Program-made: the position numbers and the translations under genes
Notes under the pieces: model-generated
Databases searched by the model: none
What the model saw: the letters and a program-made list of their open reading frames with translations, nothing else
Told to the model about the DNA's origin: nothing
Shown here: piece after piece, positions 56,091 through 64,000 of the stretch
Position numbering within the stretch: position 1 is the stretch's first letter
Layout: each line of letters begins with the position of its first letter
Assembly: GCF_004570865.1 (NCBI RefSeq)
Contig: NZ_SPQS01000003.1
Span: 409,588 to 473,587, forward strand
Length of the DNA stretch: 64,000 nucleotides
Direction: 5' to 3'
From: Bradyrhizobium frederickii
GTDB lineage: Bacteria > Pseudomonadota > Alphaproteobacteria > Rhizobiales > Xanthobacteraceae

Positions 56091-56134
56091 TCGTCATTCC
56101 GGGGCGCGACGAAGTCGCGAACCCGGAATGACGA
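56091..56134. repeat. Extragenic palindrome, family D
   Basis: TCGTCATTCCGGG and CCCGGAATGACGA bracket GGCGCGACGAAGTCGCGAA. It sits between the orphan binding-protein gene and malic enzyme and may terminate the former. The remaining spacer (56135-56339) has no firm gene. Confidence 0.85.
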
Positions 56135-56339
56135 GGGAGAGCCGGGGTACTCTTCAACCCTGATCGTGGAGACAAAGCCTTGCCGCGTTAACTTTTGCTC
56201 CCGCGACTGCTACTCGTTCGCGGTGATCTCGCTGCGGTGCGAGATCACAATCGACGCCTCGGTCTCTACGTCCTTGATCTCAATGGAGCACTGGCCGACA
56301 ATGTCCGCTGGTTCAATGTGAAGCTCCTTGGGGGAATTC

Positions 56340-57992
56340 GTGAATAGACCTGCTCGGGTCGTTGCCCAATCGACGTCGTCAAATCCGCCGCAAGGCATGG
56401 CGCTGCTGCGCGATCCCCTGCTCAACAAGGGCACCGCCTTCACGGAATCCGAGCGCGCTGCACTCGGCCTGCGCGGCCTGCTGCCGCCTTGCGTGCTGAC
56501 GATGGAGACGCAGGCGCAGCGCGTCCTCACCAATCTGCGCACGCTGCCGACCGATCTGGAAAAATATGTCGCGCTGAACGCGCTGCATGACCGCAACGAG
56601 GCGCTGTTCTTCCGCGTCGTCGTCGACCATATCGACGAGATCCAGCCGATCATCTACACGCCGACGGTCGGGCTCGCCTGCCAGAAATACGGCCTGATCT
56701 TCCAGCGGCCGCGCGGCATGTTCATCTCCTCGCGCGATCGCGGCCAGATCGCCGAGCTCTTGAAGAACTGGCCCTATCAGGCCAAGCTGATCGTCGTTAC
56801 CGACGGCGAGCGCATTCTGGGGCTTGGCGATCTCGGCGCCAACGGCATGGGCATCCCGGTCGGCAAGCTCTCGCTCTATTCGGCCTGCGCCGGCGTGCAT
56901 CCGGAAGCGTGCCTGCCGATCGTGCTCGACGTCGGCACCAACAACGAAGAGCTCTTGAACGATCCCTATTATCTCGGCCTGCGCGAGCGGCGGCTCACGG
57001 GCGAAGCCTATGACAGCTTCGTCGATGAGTTCATGCAGGCTGCGCGAAAGACCTTTCCGGGCGTGCTGATCCAGTTCGAGGATTTCGCCAATCATTCGGC
57101 GTTCAAGCTGCTGCACAAATATCGCGACGAAGCCTGCGTCTTCAACGACGACATCCAGGGCACCGCGGCGGTGGCGCTGGCCGGCCTGTTCTCGGCCTTG
57201 CGCGTCTCCGGCGGCAAGCTCAGGGATCAGCGCATCCTGTTCCTCGGTGCGGGCGAGGCGGCAACCGGTATCGCCGATCTCGTGGTGTCGGCGATGATGG
57301 CGGAGGGCGCTTCCGAAGCGGACGCGCTCCGGCGCAACTGGCTGGTGGATTCCCGCGGCCTTGTCGTCGGCAGCCGCGAAGGTCTCTCCGGCCACAAGCT
57401 GCGCTATGCGCATGCCGGCCAGGCGCCGATCTCCGACTTCCTCACCGCGATCAAGACGCTGAAGCCGACGGCGATCATCGGCGTCGCCGCGGTCGGCGGC
57501 GCCTTCACGCCCGAGGTGCTCAAGACCATGGCCGAGCTCAACGAACAGCCGATCGTGTTCGCGCTCTCCAACCCGACCTCGAAGGCGGAATGCTCGGCCG
57601 AAGATGCCTATCGCTACACCGAGGGCCGCGCGCTGTTCGCCTGCGGCAGCCCGTATGATCCGGTCAAGCTCAACGGTCGCAGCTTCGTGCCGCGCCAGGG
57701 CAATAATTCCTACATCTTCCCCGGTGTCGGGCTCGGCGTTATCGCCAGCGGCTCGAAGCTGGTGACCGACGAGATGTTCATGGCGGCGGCCCATACGCTT
57801 GCCGATTGCGTCGGCAAGGAGGATCTTGCGCAGGGCAGCCTCTATCCGGCGTTGCCGCGCATTCGCGAGGTCTCGGTCCGCATCGCGGCAGCGGTTGCCG
57901 ACGTCGCCTATCAGCGCGGGCTGGCGGCCGGACCGGCGCCCAACGACGTCAAGGCCCTGGTTCAATCCCAGATGTACGAGCCGCATTACTGA
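56340..57992 (+). CDS. Malic enzyme, SfcA/MaeA-like
   Basis: Oxidative decarboxylation of malate to pyruvate. 550 residues from a GTG with GGGGGA five bases upstream. Features: LLNKGTAFTESERAALGLRGLLPP, YTPTVGLACQKYGLIF, VTDGERILGLGDLGANGMGIPVGKLSLY, FNDDIQGTAAVALAG and FLGAGEAATGIADL (nucleotide binding). It is of the long eukaryote-like NAD type without a phosphotransacetylase tail. An ATG at 56397 is an alternative start. NAD or NADP preference cannot be read. Confidence 0.95.
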   Translation: MNRPARVVAQSTSSNPPQGMALLRDPLLNKGTAFTESERAALGLRGLLPPCVLTMETQAQRVLTNLRTLPTDLEKYVALNALHDRNEALFFRVVVDHIDEIQPIIYTPTVGLACQKYGLIFQRPRGMFISSRDRGQIAELLKNWPYQAKLIVVTDGERILGLGDLGANGMGIPVGKLSLYSACAGVHPEACLPIVLDVGTNNEELLNDPYYLGLRERRLTGEAYDSFVDEFMQAARKTFPGVLIQFEDFANHSAFKLLHKYRDEACVFNDDIQGTAAVALAGLFSALRVSGGKLRDQRILFLGAGEAATGIADLVVSAMMAEGASEADALRRNWLVDSRGLVVGSREGLSGHKLRYAHAGQAPISDFLTAIKTLKPTAIIGVAAVGGAFTPEVLKTMAELNEQPIVFALSNPTSKAECSAEDAYRYTEGRALFACGSPYDPVKLNGRSFVPRQGNNSYIFPGVGLGVIASGSKLVTDEMFMAAAHTLADCVGKEDLAQGSLYPALPRIREVSVRIAAAVADVAYQRGLAAGPAPNDVKALVQSQMYEPHY

Positions 57993-58162
57993 GGCGCCGG
58001 ATTGGCCGGTCCCCTGTGGGGCCTGTCCCGATTCAGGACGCGTCAGTGTGGTGGAATCGTCACAGCTGGCGCGAAATGGCGGCGGCCCCACGCCTGCTTT
58101 TGTTCCGACAAGGTTCTGCCCTCATTGCCCGCCGAAAATCGCCCCCGTTCGGAGGGCGTACC

Positions 58163-58681
58163 ATGTCTCGCATTGCACGTGCCGAAACTGCCCGGATTTC
58201 CCTCGCAACCTCGTGCCGGCTGTTGCTTGCTATCGCCGGCGCCGCCTCGCTTGCCGCCTGCGCACAAGCGCCGGTCGGCCGCCAGAAGGCCGATCTCGCC
58301 GGCGCCAGCCGGCAGGCCGCGGTCGAGCGCCCGCACCGTGTGGCGGCGCTGCATCCACGCCCGATCAGCCGGGCGCGCGTTCCCAACGGTGACGCAAAGC
58401 AGACCGCTTCGCACGGCGTTGCCAGCTTCTATTCGGATACGGAGACCGCGAGCGGCGAGAGGTTCGACAGGAACGAGTTGACCGCGGCGCATCCCACCCT
58501 TCCGTTCGGCACCAAGTTGCGCGTCACCGATACCAATTCCGGCCGCTTCGTCACGGTCAGGGTGAACGATCGCGGGCCCTATGTTCGCGGACGCGTGGTC
58601 GACATTTCCCCGTCTGCCGCCGAGGCGCTCGGCATGGTCGACAAGGGCATCACCAACGTTCGGCTCGAGGTCGTGCAATAG
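58163..58681 (+). CDS. RlpA-like septal ring lytic transglycosylase lipoprotein
   Basis: 172 residues. A lipoprotein signal with lipobox SLAAC (Cys33) is followed by a basic linker and the double-psi beta-barrel: GVASFYSDTETASGERFDRNELTAAHPTLPFGTKLRVTDTNSGRFVTVRVNDRGPYVRGRVVDIS. RlpA proteins cleave or bind denuded peptidoglycan glycans at division sites. No SPOR domain is present, unlike E. coli RlpA. GGAGGGCG precedes the ATG at 58163. Confidence 0.92.
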   Translation: MSRIARAETARISLATSCRLLLAIAGAASLAACAQAPVGRQKADLAGASRQAAVERPHRVAALHPRPISRARVPNGDAKQTASHGVASFYSDTETASGERFDRNELTAAHPTLPFGTKLRVTDTNSGRFVTVRVNDRGPYVRGRVVDISPSAAEALGMVDKGITNVRLEVVQ

Positions 58682-58781
58682 GGGCTCACGAGACAAGGCG
58701 GGGCGCGCTTAACCGGGTGTTAGCGGCTTCTCGAGCACCATGTATGTCCAAGCAATTTGGGGCAGTTGGGGAGAGGGACGC

Positions 58782-58937
58782 TTGAACACGATCCAGTATC
58801 TCGAAGATCAGGCCGCGCGCGCCGAGCGTCTCGCCAGACGGATCACGGATACGCTGACGATCGAGAAGCTCCTTGCCTTCGCCGACGAACGCCGCCGCGA
58901 GATCGAGGTCATCGCCGGCAAGTACCGGCGCGCCTAA
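58782..58937 (+). CDS. Small helical hypothetical protein (51 aa)
   Basis: LNTIQYLEDQAARAERLARRITDTLTIEKLLAFADERRREIEVIAGKYRRA from a TTG start with GGGGAGAGGGA upstream; the residues are listed here only as segments of one helix-rich chain. An in-frame ATG at 58740 is possible. Its TAA stop lies at the edge of a palindromic repeat. No family recognised. Confidence 0.6.
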   Translation: MNTIQYLEDQAARAERLARRITDTLTIEKLLAFADERRREIEVIAGKYRRA

Positions 58938-59038
58938 AGCATGATCCGGAAAAGTGCGCAGCGGTTTTCCGAAAAGATCATGCCTGAACAACAACCTAAA
59001 GCGCGATGACGATTCTCCTGATCGCATGGCGCTTTAGA
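58935..59038. repeat. Tandem extragenic palindromes, family E
   Basis: GCATGATCCGGAAAAGTGCG ... TTTTCCGAAAAGATCATGC (58939-58983), followed by CTAAAGCGC (58996-59004) pairing with GCGCTTTAG (59030-59038). These resemble palindromes widespread in Rhizobiales spacers. Confidence 0.75.
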
Positions 59039-59144
59039 CCCTTCACAGATCCATGCCCTGCGTGCATTCGTGCTTCCTGCGAAGCGCGGAACTTGTTCTC
59101 GTCTCCCGCGTCATCTGGGCAGGAGAGAGAGAGAGGAGGACATC

Positions 59145-59231
59145 ATGGGTTTTGGACGAGGTGCTTTGCTGTGGTTGCTTGGCGTGCCGCTGCCGATCGT
59201 TCTGCTGCTGGCATTGTTCTGGCACCACTAA
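59145..59231 (+). CDS. 28-residue small membrane peptide
   Basis: ATG to TAA frame beginning MGFGRGALLWLLG and ending LALFWHH: a single hydrophobic helix (LLWLLGVPLPIVLLLALFW). GAGGAGGACATC gives a strong ribosome site. A clean Rho-independent terminator follows 20 bases later, so this is a self-contained gene. It resembles short conserved membrane peptides of proteobacteria. Function unknown. Confidence 0.75.
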   Translation: MGFGRGALLWLLGVPLPIVLLLALFWHH

Positions 59232-59248
59232 GGTGACTCCACTGCACG

Positions 59249-59280
59249 AAAAGCGCCGCGGCAGCGGCGCTTTTTGTTGT
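59249..59280 (+). terminator. Rho-independent terminator
   Basis: GCGCCGC-GGCA-GCGGCGC with A residues before and TTTTTGTTGT after, 20 bases past the small-peptide stop. It may serve the convergent 59305-59610 gene as well. Confidence 0.9.
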
Positions 59281-59304
59281 CCGCGCGAATCGGCGCAGCG
59301 CGGC

Positions 59305-59610
59305 TCAGGAATGGCTTTCCACGAAGTCGCTGAGATAATCAGGCAGCTCTATTCCGTCGATGTCGCAGCGCGCACGGATCTCGCCGGCGACGTCGGTCGA
59401 GATGTCCTTCATCCAATGCTCAAGCGTGTTGAAGGAGATCACCTTGATGGGGTCGTTGAAGCAGCCGGCGACGAGCTCGCCGATCGTGGCTTCGAGGTCG
59501 TTGCGTTCGATGCGGATTTCGGTGTTCTCATCGCGGCGATCGACCACCACGAACAAGGTTTGGTCCGCCCCGTAAGGTACGATCGATGGTGATGCGCCAG
59601 CTTCAAGCAT
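59305..59610 (-). CDS. Conserved hypothetical protein (101 aa)
   Basis: 101 residues, acidic, with alternating strand/helix pattern (QTLFVVVDRRDENTEIRIERNDLEATIGELVAGC) and an ELPDYLSDFVESHS end. No known motif, signal or membrane segment. A second hypothetical gene lies upstream on the same strand. Between them, GACTTGGCTTCC is repeated twice in tandem (59625-59648). Confidence 0.7.
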   Translation of the reverse strand: MLEAGASPSIVPYGADQTLFVVVDRRDENTEIRIERNDLEATIGELVAGCFNDPIKVISFNTLEHWMKDISTDVAGEIRARCDIDGIELPDYLSDFVESHS

Positions 59611-59706
59611 CCTCAGGCACTCGCGACTTGGCTTCCGACTTGGCTTCCGATCCCCGTTAACGGGAAAAACCGGAAGAAGGTTCCTGCGCGATTTCGTGAA
59701 GTGCCG

Positions 59707-59979
59707 TCAGAGAAACTCTCGGAGGCGCCAGAGCTCGATGACGTGCTCGGCCGAGAGCACCTCGGTGACGAGCGGCGGCTGCGCCATTGTGCGGATCTCA
59801 TAGAGGTGACGGGTCGCCACCGGCTTGTCCATGAATGCCGAGATGCAATCGTCGAGCGTGCCTTCGACGACCTGATACGGCTCCCGGTCCGGCTGACGCT
59901 GATTGGCCAGCGACGGCCATTTATTCAACACCGCGAGCGCACCGAAATTGACCTTTGACTCCCCGACAACGTCCCCCAT
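59707..59979 (-). CDS. Hypothetical protein (90 aa)
   Basis: 90 residues, soluble, with aromatic-rich and acidic stretches (WPSLANQRQPDREPYQVVEGTLDDCISAFMDKPVATRHLYEI). No recognised domain. Starts at ATG 59979. Possibly in one transcript with the downstream hypothetical gene. The 130-base gap before the monooxygenase gene contains nothing identifiable. Confidence 0.65.
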   Translation of the reverse strand: MGDVVGESKVNFGALAVLNKWPSLANQRQPDREPYQVVEGTLDDCISAFMDKPVATRHLYEIRTMAQPPLVTEVLSAEHVIELWRLREFL

Positions 59980-60109
59980 CGTCCCGCCTCACGCAAAAAA
60001 CGCCCCAACACGCGGATCTGCGTGCCGGGGCCTACATCTGTCGCTGCATCTCAATGCCACAACGCCACAATGCAGCTGCCGCGAAAAGGTTCCCGGTCGC
60101 CTTGCCTGA

Positions 60110-62755
60110 TCAGCTCGCCGCCGCCGCGATCCTGTGCCCCGGGCTGGCCTGGCCGGCGAAGCGACGCAAGGCCTCCGCCATCTGCACCCGACCGGGCACG
60201 CCCGTGATCACCACATCGACCATGGTGAAGGAGGAGTGAAAATGGCCGTGCGCCTTCAGCTGCTCGACCGGGACGCCTGCGGCCGACATCGCCTCGGCAT
60301 AGGCGATTCCTTCGTCGCGCAACGGATCGAATTCGCAGGTCACCACGAAGGCGGGCGGCAGGCCGGCGACCTTGCCGCGCAGCGGCGAGACGCGCGGATC
60401 GGTGCGGTCGGCCGGCGAGCAGTAGAGGTCCCAGAACCAGTACATCAGCGAGCGCGTCAGGAAGTAGCCGGTCGCATTGTCGTTATAGGAGGGACGATCG
60501 AAGCTGCAATCGGTGACCGGGCAGATCAGGAGCTGGCCGGCGATCGCGGGTCCGCCGCGATCGCGCGCGAGCTGGCAGGTGACGGCAGCGACGTTGCCGC
60601 CGGCGCTCCAGCCGGCGACCAGCACCGGGCCCGCTCTGCCGCCGAGCTCTTCGGCGTGCTCAGCGATCCAGCACGTTGCCGCATAGCCGTCCTCAGCCGC
60701 GGTCGGGAAGCGATGCTCCGGCGCGTGACGATAGCCGACGCTGACGAACATCATGCCGGTCCGCCGCACCATGTCGCGGCAGAACGGCTCGTCCGATTGC
60801 TCGTCGCCGAGCACCCAGCCGCCGCCGTGGAAATACACCACGACCGGATGCGGTCCGGGCGTTGCCGGCTTGTAGACGCGGTAAGGCAGCGCGCCGCCCG
60901 TGACGGGCAGGGTGCCGTCGACGATGTCGCCGATCGGCCGTCCCGCGGGCCGGCCCTTGTTGAACTCGTTCACGAACGCGCGGGCACCTTCCGCGCCCAT
61001 CGACTCGATCGGCGGCAGGCTCAGCGACGCCAGCAGGTTGAGCACCAGCCGCACGTCCGGCTGCAGCCGCACCACCTCGCCGTCATTGCACTGCGCGGCG
61101 CCGCCCGGGCCGGTGAGCCTGAAGCCGAGCATGCCGCGGCTCACCACCTCGTCACAGATGCTGCGATAGGGGCCGACGCCGCCGGTATAGGGCATCAGGC
61201 CCTGCACCTTGCCGGGCACGTTGGCGCCCGTGTACCAGGTGTTGGCGAGCCGGTGCAGCGTCAGCATCGAACAGTCGGCCATGTGCCTGTTCCAGCCGGC
61301 CTGCGCCGTCTCGGTCGGCTCGATCGTGGTGAAGCCGGCATCGCGCAGCGCAGCCAGGCGGTCGACCACCCAGTCGACATGCTGCTCGATCGACACCGCC
61401 ATGTTCGACAGTACCGACGGGCTGCCAGGGCCGGTGATCATGAAGAAGTTCGGAAAGTCCGCGACGGTGAGGCCGAGATAGGTCTGCGGACCCTGCGCCC
61501 AGACGTCGGTGAGCGACTTGCCGCCGCGCCCGGTGATCGGATGCACGGCGCGGATCGCGCCGGTCATGGCGTCGAAGCCGGTCGCGAACACAATGACGTC
61601 GAGGTCGAAGCTGCGCTTCTCGGTCGCGATTCCGCTCGCCGTGATCGCCTTGATCGGTTCCTGGCGCAGGTTGACCAACGTGACGTTGGGACGGTTGTAG
61701 GTGGCGTAATAGTTGGTATCGAGGCAGGGGCGCTTGGCGCCGAAGGGATGGTCGTTCGGCGTGAGTGCGGCGGCGGTCTCGGGGTCCTTCACGGCCGCGC
61801 GGATCTTCTCGCGGATCAGGTCCTGGACGATCTTGTTGCCGTCGATGTCGACGGCCTGGTCGGCCCAGAGCTGGGTCAGGATGTGGACGAGGTCGCCGGC
61901 TGCCCAGGCACGCTCGAACCGCTCACGACGTTCGGCATCGCTCAATTGCCAGCTCACGACCGTCTGCTGCGGATAGGGCACGCCGGCCATCGACTGGCGC
62001 GCCTGCTCGCGATAGGCGGCGCGGTCGCCTTGCAGCAGGCTCATGCGGTCCGACGGCGCTGGTCCGTTGTGCGCGGGCAGCGCGAAGTTCGGCGTGCGCT
62101 GGAACACGGTCAGATGCGCCGCCTGCTCGGCGATCAGCGGGATCGACTGGATCGCCGACGAGCCGGTGCCGATCACGGCGACGCGCTTGCCAGCGAGATC
62201 GACCCCGCCATGCGGCCAGCGGCCGGTGAAATAGACCTCGCCCTTGAAATCCGTGACGCCGTCGATCTCCGGCGGCTTTGGCGCCGAGAGGCAGCCGGTG
62301 GCCATGATGTAGTGGCGGCAGGAGACCGGTTCGCCATTGTCGGTGGTGAGCAGCCAGCGCTCCGCCGTCTCGTCCCATCTGGCTTCGGTGACTTTGGTCT
62401 TGAAGCGGATGTCGCGCCTGAGATCGTAGCGGTCGGCGACGAAGCCGAGATAGCGCAGGATTTCGGGCTGGGTCGCGTATTTCTCCGACCAGGTCCAGGC
62501 GGTCTCGAGCTCGGGATCGAAGGTGTAGCTGTAGTCGATGGTCTGGATGTCGCAGCGCGCGCCGGGATAGCGGTTCCAGTACCAGGTGCCGCCGACGTCG
62601 CCGGCCTCTTCGAGGGCGACGGCCGAGAAGCCGGCCTTGCGCAGGCGATGCAGGAGATAGAGGCCGGCAAAGCCGGCGCCGACCACGGCGACATCGACCC
62701 GCTGGGCGGTTCCGCGTTCCTCGGAGGCACGTGTAGCGACCAGTGCGTCAGACAT
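60110..62755 (-). CDS. Baeyer-Villiger monooxygenase fused to an alpha/beta-hydrolase esterase
   Basis: 881 residues. N-terminal FAD/NADPH monooxygenase (about 20-545): VVGAGFAGLYLLHRL, GGTWYWNRYPGARCD and VAVIGTGSSAIQ. The Baeyer-Villiger fingerprint FxGxxxHxxxWP reads FKGEVYFTGRWP (170-181), so the usual His is Phe176. The C-terminal half (about 590-881) is a hormone-sensitive-lipase-type esterase: HGGGW (643-647), GWSAG with Ser717, Asp810 in CEFDPLRDEG, and His in GHFHSSF (838 or 840). Ketone to ester to acid plus alcohol in one chain is the likely logic. GGGAGGAA precedes the start. Confidence 0.93.
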   Translation of the reverse strand: MSDALVATRASEERGTAQRVDVAVVGAGFAGLYLLHRLRKAGFSAVALEEAGDVGGTWYWNRYPGARCDIQTIDYSYTFDPELETAWTWSEKYATQPEILRYLGFVADRYDLRRDIRFKTKVTEARWDETAERWLLTTDNGEPVSCRHYIMATGCLSAPKPPEIDGVTDFKGEVYFTGRWPHGGVDLAGKRVAVIGTGSSAIQSIPLIAEQAAHLTVFQRTPNFALPAHNGPAPSDRMSLLQGDRAAYREQARQSMAGVPYPQQTVVSWQLSDAERRERFERAWAAGDLVHILTQLWADQAVDIDGNKIVQDLIREKIRAAVKDPETAAALTPNDHPFGAKRPCLDTNYYATYNRPNVTLVNLRQEPIKAITASGIATEKRSFDLDVIVFATGFDAMTGAIRAVHPITGRGGKSLTDVWAQGPQTYLGLTVADFPNFFMITGPGSPSVLSNMAVSIEQHVDWVVDRLAALRDAGFTTIEPTETAQAGWNRHMADCSMLTLHRLANTWYTGANVPGKVQGLMPYTGGVGPYRSICDEVVSRGMLGFRLTGPGGAAQCNDGEVVRLQPDVRLVLNLLASLSLPPIESMGAEGARAFVNEFNKGRPAGRPIGDIVDGTLPVTGGALPYRVYKPATPGPHPVVVYFHGGGWVLGDEQSDEPFCRDMVRRTGMMFVSVGYRHAPEHRFPTAAEDGYAATCWIAEHAEELGGRAGPVLVAGWSAGGNVAAVTCQLARDRGGPAIAGQLLICPVTDCSFDRPSYNDNATGYFLTRSLMYWFWDLYCSPADRTDPRVSPLRGKVAGLPPAFVVTCEFDPLRDEGIAYAEAMSAAGVPVEQLKAHGHFHSSFTMVDVVITGVPGRVQMAEALRRFAGQASPGHRIAAAAS

Positions 62756-62887
62756 GGCATTTCCTCCCGTATGTGTCGTTTTGCCGGCAGGCTATCGCTG
62801 CAGGTTCAGCTTGTCATCAGAGCAAGTGCAATCTTCGGTGGTCGTTTGCGGCGGCATCGTGGCCGCGCGCTGGTCGCAGGCTACACG

Positions 62888-62927
62888 CATCGCGATGCAC
62901 AATGACCGTGATTACCCGGGCTAATCA
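62888..62927. promoter_or_regulatory. Two palindromes upstream of the monooxygenase gene
   Basis: GCATCGCGATGC (62888-62899, perfect) and TGATTACCCGGGCTAATCA (62909-62927). They lie in the gap between the monooxygenase start and the 62985 gene and could be operators. The rest of the 229-base gap shows nothing clear. Confidence 0.35.
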
Positions 62928-62984
62928 TGCCCGATCCGTCTGTGTATGCTTGCGGTTACAAGCCATGCGTAGCGACCGAGCGTC

Positions 62985-63197
62985 ATGCCAGAGTTGAGTG
63001 AGCGGACCAAAGCGAACATGGACGTCGTCCTGGAGCAGACGTGCCGGCAATTGCCGCATGGCGGCGATCACGACAGCCGCAGATTCATCGCCGAACGCCT
63101 GATCGAGGCCGCGCAGGCCGGCCACTCCACGCTCGGCGAGCTCGGCATCGTCGCGCGGCGCGCGCTGGCGGAGATTGTCGCAAAGCGTGGTGAGTGA
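62985..63197 (+). CDS. Small conserved hypothetical protein (70 aa)
   Basis: 70 residues with a helical body (DSRRFIAERLIEAAQAGHSTLGELGIVARRALAEIVAKRG). Short soluble proteins of this kind are common in bradyrhizobia. No motif recognised. Its stop precedes the carboxylesterase start by about 65 bases. Confidence 0.7.
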   Translation: MPELSERTKANMDVVLEQTCRQLPHGGDHDSRRFIAERLIEAAQAGHSTLGELGIVARRALAEIVAKRGE

Positions 63198-63262
63198 GCC
63201 GCGAGGCTTGCCTCCTGGCGCGCCGCGGACATAACCTCACGGGACCCCGTCTGCGCATCGAA

Positions 63263-63706
63263 ATGCCCAGAAAGATGCGATCCGTGCTTGCGCTCATTGC
63301 GGCTACCGCATTCCTTTGGCTTGCCGGCTCGGCCATGGCCCAGCCGGCCGGACAGTTTCCATTCGCGCTGACGCGCGAAGGACAGATGCTCGGCGCCCTC
63401 GAAGGCGAGGTGGCGTCGTTCAAGGGACTGGCCTACGCGGCGCCGCCGGTCGGTGCGTTGCGCTGGCGCCCGCCGCAGCCGACGCCCGAAAGCTCGGAGA
63501 TGCACACCGCCTACACGTACGGCGCGCCGTGCCTTCAGCCGGCGCTGCCCGAGGCAAGCGAGGATTGTCTCACGCTGAACGTGTTTCGTCCGTTCGGGGT
63601 CGACGGCCCGCTGCCGGTGATGATGTTCATCCATGGCGGCGGCTTCGTCAGCGGCACCGCGAACGAGCCGCTGTTCGACGGTGCCAGGCTGGCGCAGGCC
63701 GGCTGA
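63263..63706 (+). pseudogene. Type-B carboxylesterase truncated by an insertion
   Basis: 147 residues: signal peptide (LALIAATAFLWLAGSAMA), the start of the esterase fold, the type-B signature region EDCLTLNVFRP and the oxyanion-hole HGGGF. The family is about 500 residues long, and the catalytic Ser, Glu and His are all absent. The reading frame ends in the first three bases of the following IS element (TGA). Confidence 0.88.
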
Positions 63707-64000
63707 GCTGGTCCCGCAAATCTGAACAGCGCGATAAGTGGAGTTTCTGCCTGACGGCGGGCAAGATTGACCCGCGAATCAGGAGAGACGATGAGCAGAC
63801 GAGCACGGCGGAACCACACTCCGGCTTTCAAGGCGAAGGTGGCACTTGCCGCCGTCAAGGGTGACCGCACGCTGGCGCAACTGGCGGAGCAGTTCGACGT
63901 TCACCCCAATCAGATCACATCGTGGAAGGCCCAGCTCGAAGGCAGCGCTGCCGATGTTTTCGGTCCGGGCGGCGGGAGTCGGATCGCCGAACCCACCGTC
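63704..64000 (+). mobile_element. IS3-family insertion sequence, left part (cut by window edge)
   Basis: The left end begins TGAGCTGGTCCCGC inside the carboxylesterase gene. About 85 bases of terminal sequence precede the orfA frame, whose product matches IS3-family OrfA. The right end, orfB and the target duplication lie outside the window. Confidence 0.8.
63791..64000 (+). CDS. IS3-family transposase OrfA (partial)
   Basis: Starts MSRRARRNHTPAFKAKVALA and contains the helix-turn-helix DRTLAQLAEQFDVHPNQITSWK typical of IS3-family OrfA DNA-binding proteins. Purine-rich AGGAGAGACG precedes the ATG. The frame is open to the window edge. Confidence 0.9.
   Translation, partial: MSRRARRNHTPAFKAKVALAAVKGDRTLAQLAEQFDVHPNQITSWKAQLEGSAADVFGPGGGSRIAEPTV

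Noticed and set aside
59625..59648. Tandem 12-bp duplication as an attachment site
   Set aside because: No integrase, tRNA or element boundary nearby; simple duplication is enough.
60134..62905. 923-codon open frame on the plus strand
   Set aside because: Antisense to the monooxygenase/esterase fusion and low-complexity Arg/Asp/His-rich.

Overview
The window looks like a chromosome segment of a Bradyrhizobium-type alphaproteobacterium (Nitrobacteraceae, Rhizobiales). The evidence is the high GC and strong G/C third-position bias, a circularly permuted two-piece tmRNA gene whose tag is ANDNFAPVAQAA, an Irr-box-like site before feoAB, many ABC and tripartite tricarboxylate transporters, and several families of extragenic palindromes typical of bradyrhizobial genomes. 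Nearly all genes are ordinary chromosomal ones. The right edge and a few broken genes are the accessory parts.

Layout. 0-7 kb: a cytochrome P450, a large AsmA-type envelope protein, a DUF2336 protein and a small conserved protein. 7-10.2 kb (minus): a KaiC-like double-ATPase gene translationally coupled to a hybrid histidine kinase that has an N-terminal pseudo-receiver. 10.4-16.7 kb (minus): a frameshifted acetyltransferase, feoA-feoB, fumC followed by DUF4169 and ribbon-helix-helix genes, then sspB and the permuted ssrA gene. 16.8-21.2 kb: a chromate transporter pair with its first half deleted, then a tctB-tctA-tctC operon. 21.3-29.3 kb: thyA-GNAT-folA, hflK-hflC-DUF2065-degP, and divergent serB and miaA.

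29.3-35.4 kb is the branched-chain amino acid region. A canonical promoter drives a 21-codon Ile/Leu/Val leader peptide and an attenuator terminator ahead of ilvB-ilvN; then come a methyltransferase, a DMT exporter, a LysE exporter, and ilvC with its own hairpin leader. 35.5-40 kb: an SDR, a ferric-reductase-like membrane protein divergent from a TetR regulator with two matching operators, and a sulfatase-fold membrane enzyme. 40.1-51.7 kb: a betaine/choline-type ABC system with a fused permease and binding protein, a nitrate/sulfonate-type ABC operon, a Nudix gene, and a five-gene branched-chain-amino-acid-type ABC operon ending in ppk2. 52.6-59.3 kb: an MscS channel, an orphan TctC-type binding protein, malic enzyme, an RlpA lipoprotein and small genes. 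60-64 kb: two hypothetical genes, a Baeyer-Villiger monooxygenase/esterase fusion, and a carboxylesterase interrupted by an IS3-family element that runs off the window.

Most notable items: the KaiC/pseudo-receiver kinase pair, the permuted tmRNA placed next to its degradation adaptor SspB, the monooxygenase/esterase fusion with an altered fingerprint residue, the ilvBN attenuator, the paired TetR operators, and a 53-nt two-block dispersed repeat found just 3' of, or overlapping the end of, two unrelated genes in the sense orientation. No prophage, CRISPR array, canonical tRNA or rRNA was found.
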